Positions 26,774 through 35,581 of a stretch of DNA of 64,000 bases are shown here, in pieces. A program made the position numbers and the translations under genes. Source of the DNA: Tropicimonas aquimaris. Its GTDB lineage: Bacteria; Pseudomonadota; Alphaproteobacteria; Rhodobacterales; Rhodobacteraceae. Within the stretch, counting starts at the first letter, position 1. Each line of letters begins with the position of its first letter. A model generated the notes under the pieces. It did no database searches and was not told the origin of the DNA. It was given only the letters and a program-made list of their open reading frames with translations. The stretch lies in contig NZ_JBHTJT010000006.1 of NCBI RefSeq assembly GCF_042676185.1, positions 248,001-312,000 on the forward strand, in the 5' to 3' direction.

Positions 26774-27724
26774 ATGCCAGACACCGCCCCGCCCGCCTCC
26801 CGCCGCTACCTGCTCGTCTCGCCCTGCCGGAACGAGGCGGCCTACCTGCGCCGGACACTCGACGCCGTGGTCGCCCAGACCGAGCGGCCGGAGCTCTGGA
26901 TCGTGGTCGACGACGGCTCGACAGACGAAACACCCGCGATTCTCGCGGATTACGCGGCGAGGCATGAGTGGATCCGGGTCGTTCCCAAACCCGACCGCGG
27001 CCACCGTGCCGTCGGGCCCGGGGTGATCGAGGCCTTCGAGGCCGGGCTCGCTGCCGCGCCGCCGCTCGACGGGTTCGACTACCTGTGCAAGCTCGACCTC
27101 GACCTCGATCTGCCGCCCGCCTATTTCGCCACGCTGATGGACCGGCTGGAAGCCGACCCGCGCCTCGGCACCTGCTCCGGCAAGCCCTGGTACCGCACCG
27201 CCTCCGGCGCCTGGATCAGCGAGAAATGCGGCGACGAGGCCTCGGTCGGCATGACCAAGTTTTACCGCACCTCCTGTTTCCGGGAGATCGGCGGGTTCGT
27301 CCGCGAGGTGAACTGGGACTCGATCGACTGCCACAAGGCGCGGCAGCTCGGCTGGACGGCGCGCAGTTGGGACGACCCGGAAATCCGGATCGAGCACCTT
27401 CGCCCGATGGGGTCGAGCCAGCGCGGCATCGTCAGTGGCCGGCGGCGGGCGGGATACGCCCAGTATTTCATGGGCACCGATCCGCTCTATTTCACCGCGA
27501 CCGCGCTCTATCGCATGACCCGCCCGCCCTATGTGATCGGCGGCCTCGCGATGCTCTGGGGCTATGGCGAATCCTGGCTCGCGGGCAAGCCCCGCCAGAA
27601 GGACGCCGCGCTCATCGCCTTCATCCGCCGCTATCAACGCCGGGCGCTCACGGTCGGCAAGCGGCGGGCGCTGGAGGAGGTCGAAGCCCGGCAGGCCGGC
27701 CTGCAAGGCCCCGGCACGCCCTAG
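26774..27724 (+). CDS. Family 2 glycosyltransferase
   Basis: A 316-residue GT-A enzyme. The N-terminal YLLVSPCRNEAAYLRRTL and IVVDDGSTDET bind the nucleotide sugar, and the acidic CKLDLDLDLP is the likely metal site. There are no clear membrane segments. It probably adds one sugar in the repeat unit on the cytosolic face. It shares a palindromic CTAG with the convergent PssE-like gene, where both stop codons overlap. Divergent from the second beta-helix gene (167-base gap). Confidence 0.85.
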   Translation: MPDTAPPASRRYLLVSPCRNEAAYLRRTLDAVVAQTERPELWIVVDDGSTDETPAILADYAARHEWIRVVPKPDRGHRAVGPGVIEAFEAGLAAAPPLDGFDYLCKLDLDLDLPPAYFATLMDRLEADPRLGTCSGKPWYRTASGAWISEKCGDEASVGMTKFYRTSCFREIGGFVREVNWDSIDCHKARQLGWTARSWDDPEIRIEHLRPMGSSQRGIVSGRRRAGYAQYFMGTDPLYFTATALYRMTRPPYVIGGLAMLWGYGESWLAGKPRQKDAALIAFIRRYQRRALTVGKRRALEEVEARQAGLQGPGTP

Positions 27725-28218
27725 CGGCGGCCGCGGAAAATCTCCGCCCTGATTCGCGCGATCAGATCCGGGTCGGCTTCCGGCTTCATCTCAGGGCTCG
27801 GCGCACCCTCGGCCAGTGCTGCCTCAAGGGCGTCGGGCAGGTCTGCGGTCGTCATCGCCACGAAGATCCCCGGCCGGCCGCCCAGATGCGCCACGGTGTC
27901 GAGCTGGTGATCGTTGCGCACCTCGCCGGTTCCGGACCGGCGCGGCAGCACCACGAGCGGCACCCGATGTGTCATCGCGGCGATCATCACGCCCGTGCCG
28001 GCATGGCTGACGATGCAGCGCGCGGCAGCACAGCGGCTGGCAAATTCCGCCGGTGCAAGGCTCCGCACGGTCCGGAAGTGTTGGGGACGGAAGCCCGACT
28101 GCCCGTCGGTCAGGATCTGGCCGAAGACCTCGGTGTCGGGATGCGCCGCCACCCAGCGGTCCATCGCCCCCACCAGCCGGTCAAAGGGCAACTGCGAGCC
28201 CACCGTCACGAAGATCAC
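27721..28218 (-). CDS. Alg13/PssE-like glycosyltransferase subunit
   Basis: A 165-residue protein equivalent to the C-terminal half of a GT28 enzyme. MIFVTVGSQLPFDRLVGAMD and IVSHAGTGVMIAAM supply the UDP-sugar-binding loop. It normally acts as the catalytic partner of an Alg14/PssD-like anchor, which is encoded next to it with a four-base overlap. Together they transfer the second sugar onto a polyprenyl-linked precursor in several exopolysaccharide systems. Its stop is shared with the convergent glycosyltransferase. Confidence 0.82.
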   Translation of the reverse strand: MIFVTVGSQLPFDRLVGAMDRWVAAHPDTEVFGQILTDGQSGFRPQHFRTVRSLAPAEFASRCAAARCIVSHAGTGVMIAAMTHRVPLVVLPRRSGTGEVRNDHQLDTVAHLGGRPGIFVAMTTADLPDALEAALAEGAPSPEMKPEADPDLIARIRAEIFRGRR

Positions 28219-28730
28219 AGCACGCTCCCCGAATACTCAGGCCCTTCCGAAGCACCCGTCGCCTCGCGGCCGAGATGCGGCCATTGGGTCAGCCAGAGAT
28301 CGCAATGCGGACCGGCCATCCGCCCCGACATCGAAAGCGCACCCGCGTTGGCCACGCTGTCGACCCAGATCCCCCGCGCTCCGACAAGCCGCCCGAGCCT
28401 GAGCGCGACGTAGCCCGGCGCGGCCCCGGTGGAGACGATCACGTCAGGCCGCAAGCGCACCATCTGCCAGGCAAGGTGCGCCACCAGCCGCACGAGTCGC
28501 CAGCGGCTCCAGCGGCTCGCGTCGGGAATGGCCACGAAGCGCGCGGCACCGTGCCCGGCCATATCCGCCTCCAGCGCAGGGTCGGTGGTTGCATAGACCA
28601 GTTCGCAGCCCTCCCAGGCCGGCGTGAGCCGCAACAGCTCGGCCCAGTGCCCGCCGGAAGAGGCGACCGCCAGCACGCGGGGCGGCCGCTTCGCATGGGC
28701 GCTCTTGCGCCGTTTCGTGGTGTCGTCCAT
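28215..28730 (-). CDS. Alg14/PssD-like glycosyltransferase subunit
   Basis: A 171-residue protein of the Alg14 type. VLAVASSGGHWAELLRL near 18-34 and DVIVSTGAAPGYVALRL are the family marks. In yeast the Alg13/Alg14 pair adds the second GlcNAc, and in rhizobia PssD/PssE act in exopolysaccharide synthesis. The stop overlaps the PssE-like start by four bases, so the pair is translated together. No obvious membrane helix, only the hydrophobic LVAHLAWQMV. Confidence 0.82.
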   Translation of the reverse strand: MDDTTKRRKSAHAKRPPRVLAVASSGGHWAELLRLTPAWEGCELVYATTDPALEADMAGHGAARFVAIPDASRWSRWRLVRLVAHLAWQMVRLRPDVIVSTGAAPGYVALRLGRLVGARGIWVDSVANAGALSMSGRMAGPHCDLWLTQWPHLGREATGASEGPEYSGSVL

Positions 28731-28869
28731 CGCTCGATCCCTGCCGACCGCAGAGGCCGCCTTCGGCCCCGTTCTAGGCTCGCGCCCGGGCCGAGGAAAG
28801 GGGGCGCTGGCGGGTTCTCAATCGCTCGGGCCGGGTCTATGTTGCCCGCGGATCCTTCAGAGGGGGGCC

Positions 28870-30342
28870 ATGCCCAACACCTTCGCCCTTGTCGTGCTCT
28901 GGGCCTGGCCCGTGTTCTGCGTGCTCGCGTTTCGCAGGCTGCCGCTGGCCACCGGGCTGTCGCTGGCAATGATCGGCGGCTATCTCCTTGTGCCGCCCGC
29001 GATCTCGGTGAACCTGCCACTGCTGCCGCCCTACGAAAAACGCCTGGCTTCCGCCGTTGCCGGCCTCCTGCTGGTGCTCATGGCTCCGCGCCCGACGCCC
29101 GCATTGGCACGGGTCACGCCGCCCACGCACCTTCCGGGCTGGCTTCCCGCAAGCATCGCCCTCCGGCTCTGCCTGCTTCTGCTGGTCATGGGCGCGCTCG
29201 GCACGACGCTCACCAACAGCGAACCGCTCCGCCTTGCCGACCGGTCCCTGCCGGGAATGACCCTCAAGGACGCGATGGCGATGATCCTCGGCAGCTTCGG
29301 CACGATCCTGCCCTTCCTGCTCGCCCGGAAATACATCGCCGCGACCGAGGACCAGGAGCGCATGATCCGCGTGCTCGTCTTCGCCGCGCTCGCCTACACG
29401 CTGCTGGCGCTGTTCGAAGTGCGCATGTCGCCGCAACTCAACCGCATGGTCTACGGCTTCTTCCCGCATTCCTGGCTGCAGCACATCCGGGGCGACGGCT
29501 ACCGGCCGGTGGTGTTCCTGCAGCACGGCCTTTGGCTTGCGATCTTCTTCACCAGCGCGCTGGTAGCCACGCTTGGCTATGCCCGGATCAGCGTGGGCGG
29601 CCAGAAGGTCCGGCTTCTGGCCGCCGCGGCGTGGATCTTTGCCACGCAGGCCGTCTCCAAGTCGCTCGGCGCGCTGGTCCTGTCGATCCTTTTCGCCCCG
29701 ATCGCGCTGTTCTTTGGCCGTCGCGTGCAGCTTGTCTTTGTCGCGGCGATCACGCTCGCGGTGCTTGGCTACCCGATGCTGCGCGGATCGGGTCTGGTGG
29801 CGGTGGACCAGATCGCTGCCGTTACCGAACAGATCGACGCCGACAGGGCCAAGTCCTTCAATGGCCGGCTGCGGAACGAGAACATGCTGCTCGAGCGGGT
29901 CTCCGAGAAGCCGCTCTTCGGCTGGGGGGAATGGGGGCGCTGGCGGGTTTATGACGAGCGCGGGATCGACCGTACCACCAGCGACGGCTTCTGGATCATC
30001 ACGCTCTCTCAGGGCGGTTGGGCCCGCTACCTCGCCATGTTCGGGCTCTTGTGCCTGCCGGTATTGCAATTGGCGTTCCGGCGACGGCACCTCGACGACC
30101 CCAAGGCGCAGGGGCTGGCCATCGCGCTTGCCCTGGCGCTCACCGCCAACCTGATCGACCTGCTTCCCAATGCCGGGATCACGCCGCTCACCTGGATGCT
30201 CGCGGGCGCCCTTGCCGGGCGGATGGAACTGCAACCCGCCGCTGCCGTGCAGCCGGCACCTGGGACACCCGCGGCGCCACACTCACCCTATACGCCGGTG
30301 CGAAAGACGACCTCGGCCTGGCAACCGCAGCGAAAGACCTGA
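28870..30342 (+). CDS. Wzy-like O-antigen/exopolysaccharide polymerase
   Basis: A 490-residue polytopic membrane protein with about eleven hydrophobic segments. A large periplasmic loop (about 320-390) ends at SFNGRLRNENMLLERVSEKPLF, and a W-G-rich GWGEWGRW follows. These are features of the O-antigen ligase/polymerase family. It probably polymerises repeat units at the periplasmic face. The next glycosyltransferase starts at the very next base after its stop. The start at 28870 is preferred because it removes an unsupported 82-residue extension. Confidence 0.75.
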   Translation: MPNTFALVVLWAWPVFCVLAFRRLPLATGLSLAMIGGYLLVPPAISVNLPLLPPYEKRLASAVAGLLLVLMAPRPTPALARVTPPTHLPGWLPASIALRLCLLLLVMGALGTTLTNSEPLRLADRSLPGMTLKDAMAMILGSFGTILPFLLARKYIAATEDQERMIRVLVFAALAYTLLALFEVRMSPQLNRMVYGFFPHSWLQHIRGDGYRPVVFLQHGLWLAIFFTSALVATLGYARISVGGQKVRLLAAAAWIFATQAVSKSLGALVLSILFAPIALFFGRRVQLVFVAAITLAVLGYPMLRGSGLVAVDQIAAVTEQIDADRAKSFNGRLRNENMLLERVSEKPLFGWGEWGRWRVYDERGIDRTTSDGFWIITLSQGGWARYLAMFGLLCLPVLQLAFRRRHLDDPKAQGLAIALALALTANLIDLLPNAGITPLTWMLAGALAGRMELQPAAAVQPAPGTPAAPHSPYTPVRKTTSAWQPQRKT

Positions 30343-31320
30343 ATGCGCGCCTACGTCACGATTTCCATCATCAACTATCGCACCGCCGAGCTGACCCTGG
30401 CCTGCCTCCGCTCCGTCCTCGCCGATCTCGCAGGCGACGCGGACCGCCCGGCGACGGACGGCCGCATCATCATCGTCGACAATGCCTCCGGCGACGGATC
30501 GGCCGAAGCGATCGCCGACTGGATCGCGGCGAATCCGGACGCGCCGGTCGAACTCGTCCGATCGACCGAAAACACCGGCTTTTCGGGCGGCCACAACCTT
30601 GGCATGGCGGCCTGCGAGAGCGAATTCACCCTCGTGCTCAATTCCGACGCCGAGCTGCGCCCGGGCTGTCTCGCCGCCCTGCTCGCCGCCGCCGAAGCCC
30701 ACCCCGAGGCCGGCCTCTTCGCCCCGCGGCTGGTGGGCGAGGACGGCACGGTGCAGACCTCCAGCTTCCGCTTCCCCGGCGCGGCGAGCGAGTTGATCCG
30801 CGGCGCGGGCTCCGGACCGGTCACGGCCCTCCTGAAATCCCACGAGGTCGCCATCGGCCCCGCCCCCGCGCCGGCGGAAATCCAGTGGGCGAGCTTTGCC
30901 TGCATCCTGCTGCGCCGCGCCATGTTCGAGGCGATCGGCCCGATGGACGAGGGCTATTTCCTCTATTTCGAGGATGCCGAGTATTGCCACCGCGCCCGGC
31001 GGGCCGGCTGGGCGCTGGTGCACGTCCCGGAGGCGCGCTGCGTCCATCATCGAGGTGGCAGCGGACCGGTCAAGACGCTGATCTCGCAAAAGAAACGCCT
31101 ACCAGCCTATTTTTACGCCTCGCGCACGCGGTTCCTCTACCAGACCGGCGGCTGGACCGGGATGATCTCCGCCAATCTCGCCTGGCTGCTGGGGCGGCTG
31201 CTGGCGCAGGGGCGCGTCCTCTTCGGCAAGCCGCGGCATCGCGCCGCCGAGGCCGAGGCGCGCGACATCTGGATCAACGCCACCCGCCCGCTCGGGCCAC
31301 GGCATGCACCGGGCGAGTGA
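30343..31320 (+). CDS. Family 2 glycosyltransferase (rhamnosyltransferase-like)
   Basis: A 325-residue GT-A enzyme: VTISIINYRTAELTLACLRS, IIIVDNASGDGSAE, and FSGGHNLGMAACESEF with the acidic LNSDAELRPG. The C-terminal HHRGGSGPVKT and a possible hydrophobic patch are typical of WbbL-like rhamnosyltransferases. The sugar cannot be settled from sequence. It directly abuts the polymerase gene and leads into the sulfotransferase, so they form one operon. Confidence 0.85.
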   Translation: MRAYVTISIINYRTAELTLACLRSVLADLAGDADRPATDGRIIIVDNASGDGSAEAIADWIAANPDAPVELVRSTENTGFSGGHNLGMAACESEFTLVLNSDAELRPGCLAALLAAAEAHPEAGLFAPRLVGEDGTVQTSSFRFPGAASELIRGAGSGPVTALLKSHEVAIGPAPAPAEIQWASFACILLRRAMFEAIGPMDEGYFLYFEDAEYCHRARRAGWALVHVPEARCVHHRGGSGPVKTLISQKKRLPAYFYASRTRFLYQTGGWTGMISANLAWLLGRLLAQGRVLFGKPRHRAAEAEARDIWINATRPLGPRHAPGE

Positions 31321-31324
31321 TCCA

Positions 31325-32158
31325 ATGGCGGCCCCCGACTTCCTGATCATCGGCGCGATGAAATGCGGGACCTCGACCCTGCAGGCGCAGCTCGCCGCGC
31401 AGCCCGGCATCTTCATGACAACGCCGAAGGAACCGAACTACTTTTCCGACGACGCGATCTTTGCCCGCGGCGAGGCCTGGTATTCCGGCCTCTTCGACGG
31501 CGCCGCCCCTGGCGACCTGACAGGCGAGGCCTCGACCCATTACACCAAGCTGCCGACCTATCCCGACACCCTCGACCGCATGGCGGCGCGCCTCGACCGG
31601 CCCCGGTTCATCTACCTGATGCGCGACCCGCTGGAGCGGGCGATCTCGCACTACATCCACGACTGGTCGCAGGGTCTGCTGCCCGACGATCCGGTCGCGG
31701 CCTTCGAGAGCACGCCGGAGCTTGCCGCCTACAGCCGCTACGGAATGCAGCTCGCCCCCTTCGTGTCCCGCTACGGACGCGACTCGATCCTGCTTTTGCG
31801 GCTGGAGTGGATGCAGGCCGACCCGCAGGGAACGCTCTCCCGCGTCGGCGATTTCCTCGGGAAGCCGAACCTGCGCTGGAACGCCGAGCTTGGGGCGCAG
31901 AACGTCTCCGCAGAGCGCGTCCGGCGGCTGCCGATGCACGGCCTGATCGTCGACAACCCGGTGGCAAAGGCGCTGCGCAGGAGCCTCGTGCCAAAGGCCG
32001 TCCGCACCCGGATCCGCGAGGGCCGGCAGATGCGAGGCCGACCCGACCTGCCGGAGCGCCTGCGCGCGCGTCTTGAAGGCATCTTCGCCGAGGATCGGGC
32101 GCACCTGGCCGAGCTGTTCCCCGGCGATCCGGCGGTCGATTTCGAGGCCGCACCATGA
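31325..32158 (+). CDS. Sulfotransferase (heparan-type, Sulfotransfer_1)
   Basis: A 277-residue protein with the complete PAPS site: DFLIIGAMKCGTSTLQAQL at the N-terminus and FIYLMRDPLERAISHYIHDW near 95-114. The lysine of MKCGTST is the expected catalytic/PAPS lysine. Close to enzymes that sulfate sugars or polysaccharides. The ATG at 31325 (GGCGAG upstream) is used; an in-frame ATG at 31304 would overlap the preceding gene by 17 bases. The next glycosyltransferase overlaps its stop by four bases. Confidence 0.85.
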   Translation: MAAPDFLIIGAMKCGTSTLQAQLAAQPGIFMTTPKEPNYFSDDAIFARGEAWYSGLFDGAAPGDLTGEASTHYTKLPTYPDTLDRMAARLDRPRFIYLMRDPLERAISHYIHDWSQGLLPDDPVAAFESTPELAAYSRYGMQLAPFVSRYGRDSILLLRLEWMQADPQGTLSRVGDFLGKPNLRWNAELGAQNVSAERVRRLPMHGLIVDNPVAKALRRSLVPKAVRTRIREGRQMRGRPDLPERLRARLEGIFAEDRAHLAELFPGDPAVDFEAAP

Positions 32159-33114
32159 GCGCGCCCGAGGTCGCCGCCGTGGTCATCGGCCGCAACGAGG
32201 GCGCGCACCTCAAAGCCTGCCTCGCCTCGCTCGACGGAGAGGTCGGGCGGGTGGTCTATGTCGACTCCGGCTCGACGGACGACTCCGTCGCGGTTGGGCT
32301 GGCTGCGGGAGCCGAGGTGGTGGAACTCGACCCCGCCCTGCCCTTCACCGCCGCCCGTGCCCGCAACGCCGGCGTCGACGCCCTCGGGGAGATCGGCCTG
32401 CCCGAGCTGATCCAGTTCATCGACGGCGATTGCACGTTGGTGCCGAGCTGGATCGCCACCGCCCGCGCCGCCTTCGCCACCGAGCCGAAGCTTGCCGTAG
32501 CCTGCGGGCGACGGCGGGAGCGGCATCCGGATGCGTCTGTCTACACACGTATGATCGACCGGGAGTGGGACACGCCGGTCGGCCTTGCGCGGGCCTGCGG
32601 GGGCGATTCCATGATGCGCAGCGCGGCGTTCCGGCAGGTCGGCGGGTTCGATCCGGCGCTGATCGCCGGCGAGGAACCCGATCTCTGCATCCGCCTGCGC
32701 GCAGCGGGCTGGAAGGTCCGGCGGCTCGACGCGGAGATGACACGCCACGACGCCGGCATCACCCGGTTCACGCAGTTCTGGCAGCGCGCGCGCCGCGCGG
32801 GTCACGCCTATGCCGAGGGCGCGGCACGCCATGGCGCACCACCGGAACAGCACTACGCACCCCAGCTCCGCCGCTGCCTCCTTTGGGGCGCGGCGCTGCC
32901 GCTGGCGACCCTGGTGCTGACACTCGCCATCTCGCCCTGGTTCCTGCTCCTCGCCCTGGCTTATCCGCTCCAGATCCTGCGACTCGCGCGGTCTCGTGGC
33001 CTCGCCGAAGCCGCGCTGCTGACCGTCGGCAAGATCGCCGAGGCGCAGGGCGCCCTTGGCTACCGGCTCCGCCGTCTCGGCGGGCGGCGCAGCTCTCTGG
33101 TGGAATACAAGTGA
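32155..33114 (+). CDS. Family 2 glycosyltransferase with membrane tail
   Basis: A 319-residue GT-A enzyme with IGRNEGAHLKACLASL, VVYVDSGSTDDSV and IQFIDGDCTLVPSW (DxD-type metal site). Two membrane segments at about 240-280 (LLWGAALPLATLVLTLA and WFLLLALAYPLQIL) anchor it. ATGA overlap with the sulfotransferase ahead indicates co-translation. It converges on the flippase gene six bases away. Confidence 0.85.
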   Translation: MSAPEVAAVVIGRNEGAHLKACLASLDGEVGRVVYVDSGSTDDSVAVGLAAGAEVVELDPALPFTAARARNAGVDALGEIGLPELIQFIDGDCTLVPSWIATARAAFATEPKLAVACGRRRERHPDASVYTRMIDREWDTPVGLARACGGDSMMRSAAFRQVGGFDPALIAGEEPDLCIRLRAAGWKVRRLDAEMTRHDAGITRFTQFWQRARRAGHAYAEGAARHGAPPEQHYAPQLRRCLLWGAALPLATLVLTLAISPWFLLLALAYPLQILRLARSRGLAEAALLTVGKIAEAQGALGYRLRRLGGRRSSLVEYK

Positions 33115-33120
33115 CCGGCT

Positions 33121-34467
33121 TCAGGGGAGGAGCGGCGCGATCCGGTCCCAGTTGATCGCCACGCCGGCGGCGCAGATCGCCAGCCCCGCGAGGGTCATCC
33201 AGACATCCTGCACCGGGTCCCAGGCATTGTACCGACGGGCATAGGCCACCCGCATCGGCAGCGTCAGCAACACCGCCAGCCCGATCGCCGCGATCGCGCC
33301 GACCACGCCCGCAAGAGCGATGCCCGCGAACATCAGCCCCGTCTGCAGCGCCGCGGTAATGATCTGCAACACAGCGTTCCGGGCCGAATCGCCCTCCGCC
33401 AAAAGCAGCGATCCGACCGAGTTCAGCGCCAGCGGCGGCACCAGCGTCAGGGCATAGAGGCTCAGCATCGGGCCCGCATCGGCAAAGCGGGGATCGTAGA
33501 GCAAATCGACGATCAGCGGCCCGCCGAAGGCCATCACCGCCGTCGCCACCAACGCGGCAGCGGTCAGCATCCGCCGCGCCCGAAAGATCGCGGCCCGTCC
33601 GGAGGCATCGCCGGACATCGGCCGCACCCGATAGAGCGGCAGAACGATCTTGCTGCTGACGGCACGGGTCAGCAGAAGCGGCACGCTGGCGAGGAAGAAG
33701 GCCACGTTGTAGACACCGAGCTCCCCGAGGCTCAGGTGCGCGCCAAGGATCGCCCGGTCGCCCTGGGCGATGACGAACCCGGCAGCCGTGCCGATGAAGA
33801 TGTAGCGCCCGAAGCCGAAGGCGTTGCCGAGGGCCGCGCGCTCCAGCCGGAAACGGTTCTTCGCATCGGGCAGAAAGATCCACCAGGCGAGCGTCCGGAT
33901 CACCTCGCCGATCAGCGTGCCGATCACCAGCGCCCAGACCGACCGCAGGGTTACTGCGAGAACCGCCATGATGACGAGCGTCAAGGCCTGGCAGCCAAGC
34001 TGGATCGCCGTCACCTGCCCCAGCCGCAGATGCCGATGCGCGGTGTGCAGCGCCGTCGGCACGAAGCCGTTCACCAGAAGCGCCAGTCCGGAGACCGGCA
34101 GGATCAGCGCAAGATCCGGCGCCTCGTAGAGCGCCGCGGCCGGCGCCGCGATCGCCAGCGTCAAGAGCCAGAGCAGAAGTCCGCGCGCCATCTGCACCGT
34201 CCAGATCGTGTTGAGAAAGTCCGGATCGTCGCCCCTCCCGCTCTGCACGATCAGCGGGCGCACCCCGGTGTCGGAAAACAGGTTCAGCCCATTGAGGAAG
34301 ACCTGCACCAGCGCCATCAGGCCGAATGCCTCCGGGAAGAGCAGCCGCGTCAGAAGGAGGTTGGAGGCGAGACGCAGCGCCTGCGCGCCGCCGAACTGCA
34401 CGAAGACAAGCAGGGTGCCGCGCCAGGCCCGCGCCCGGATGCTCTCGCCGATCCCGAGGTCGCTCAC
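33121..34467 (-). CDS. Wzx-like polysaccharide flippase (MOP superfamily)
   Basis: A 448-residue protein with about twelve membrane segments typical of lipopolysaccharide/EPS flippases, which move undecaprenyl-linked repeat units across the membrane. The GTG at 34467 is chosen because GGAGGAG lies five bases before it; the ATG at 34482 and the longer reading to 34551 have no such site and would overlap the neighbouring sulfotransferase gene. With the polymerase it defines a Wzx/Wzy route. Confidence 0.8.
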   Translation of the reverse strand: MSDLGIGESIRARAWRGTLLVFVQFGGAQALRLASNLLLTRLLFPEAFGLMALVQVFLNGLNLFSDTGVRPLIVQSGRGDDPDFLNTIWTVQMARGLLLWLLTLAIAAPAAALYEAPDLALILPVSGLALLVNGFVPTALHTAHRHLRLGQVTAIQLGCQALTLVIMAVLAVTLRSVWALVIGTLIGEVIRTLAWWIFLPDAKNRFRLERAALGNAFGFGRYIFIGTAAGFVIAQGDRAILGAHLSLGELGVYNVAFFLASVPLLLTRAVSSKIVLPLYRVRPMSGDASGRAAIFRARRMLTAAALVATAVMAFGGPLIVDLLYDPRFADAGPMLSLYALTLVPPLALNSVGSLLLAEGDSARNAVLQIITAALQTGLMFAGIALAGVVGAIAAIGLAVLLTLPMRVAYARRYNAWDPVQDVWMTLAGLAICAAGVAINWDRIAPLLP

Positions 34468-34498
34468 GCCACTCCTCCGCATCGCGGGATCGCAGCCA

Positions 34499-35323
34499 TC
34501 ACGAGGCACCGCCGTCGAAGCTGTAGCCGAAAAGCTCCACGTCCCGGGCATAGGCGCGGGCGACGATCTCGGCGGTCGCGTCGCTGTAGGCGCGGCGGTA
34601 GTCGCCCTCGCTTCCGCCGGTCGGGTTCATCCGTGCCAGTGGCGCCTCCACCCCGAGCCTGGCGCAGACATGGCGGTAGTCGTCGTCCAGCCGCTCGTAG
34701 CGGCCGACGAAATCGACCGCGGGCGCGGACCGCCCGGTCATGCAGACAAAGGCATACTGCGGACGGAAATGCAGCGCGCTCCAGATGTCGCCGCCGTCGA
34801 TGAAGCCGCGCACGAAGGCATCGAAATCCGGATAGGGCGCGATGCTTCGCTCCGCCCGCGCCGCATCCTCGGGCACCAGTCCGCCGGCCCTGAGAAACCG
34901 ATAGGCCGAATGAACCCTGTCCCATGGATTGCGCACGAAGGTGAACTTGAAGAACTCCCGGTATTCCCGGCCCGTCAGGGCCAGCCGGTAGGCAGTGATC
35001 GGCAGATGACCGCCTCCGCGGCAGCCGAAAAGTGCATTGGTCACCGAAAGGCCGGCGCATTTTGGAATGTGCACGAAGACGGCGCGCCGCGCGATCATCG
35101 GCGCAAGGGTGACAGGGTAGTCCGGCGAGATCTTCCGCGTGCGCAGGCTCTGGAGTTTCCCGTAATATCCGGGGTCGCGAAGCCGGTAGTAGGCCCGGTG
35201 AATCTCCGGAGGCAGCGCGGCCATCAGGCGGCGCGGCATCCCGTTCATCCGGGCCGCGTGCCGCCCGTCCTCACTGCCCTGTCCGACCCCGCGGGCCGCT
35301 GCCATTGCGTCGCTGCCGTCCAT
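34499..35323 (-). CDS. Sulfotransferase (Sulfotransfer_2 / chondroitin-type)
   Basis: A 274-residue protein of the second sulfotransferase family: VFVHIPKCAGLSVTNALFG holds the PAPS lysine loop, and FVRNPWDRVHSAYRFL the 3'-phosphate loop. HFRPQYAF also fits. It differs from the other two sulfotransferases in this locus, so a different position or sugar is likely modified. The start is uncertain: an ATG at 35248 is also possible, since the first 25 residues are Gly/Ala-rich. It leads into the flippase gene 31 bases away. Confidence 0.82.
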   Translation of the reverse strand: MDGSDAMAAARGVGQGSEDGRHAARMNGMPRRLMAALPPEIHRAYYRLRDPGYYGKLQSLRTRKISPDYPVTLAPMIARRAVFVHIPKCAGLSVTNALFGCRGGGHLPITAYRLALTGREYREFFKFTFVRNPWDRVHSAYRFLRAGGLVPEDAARAERSIAPYPDFDAFVRGFIDGGDIWSALHFRPQYAFVCMTGRSAPAVDFVGRYERLDDDYRHVCARLGVEAPLARMNPTGGSEGDYRRAYSDATAEIVARAYARDVELFGYSFDGGAS

Positions 35324-35581
35324 CGCCTGCCGTGTTCTGCCTGCGTCCCGCGGCCCGGCCGTTGCGCCCGGACCAGAGCCCCGTCACCGCCTCGCGGCGA
35401 TGCGCCCCCTGCCCGACCGCTACCACGATGGCGGAACCATCACACCTCGAAAATTGTGGCCCGCAATCCGGCCGGACCGGTAGCGGACGCGGGCAAGCTG
35501 CGGTTAACCCTGTGCCAGCGCGGGCAAGGCAAGCGCCCACGCAGGAAATTGATTTGAAAGTACAGGCAAGAGGATTTCGCC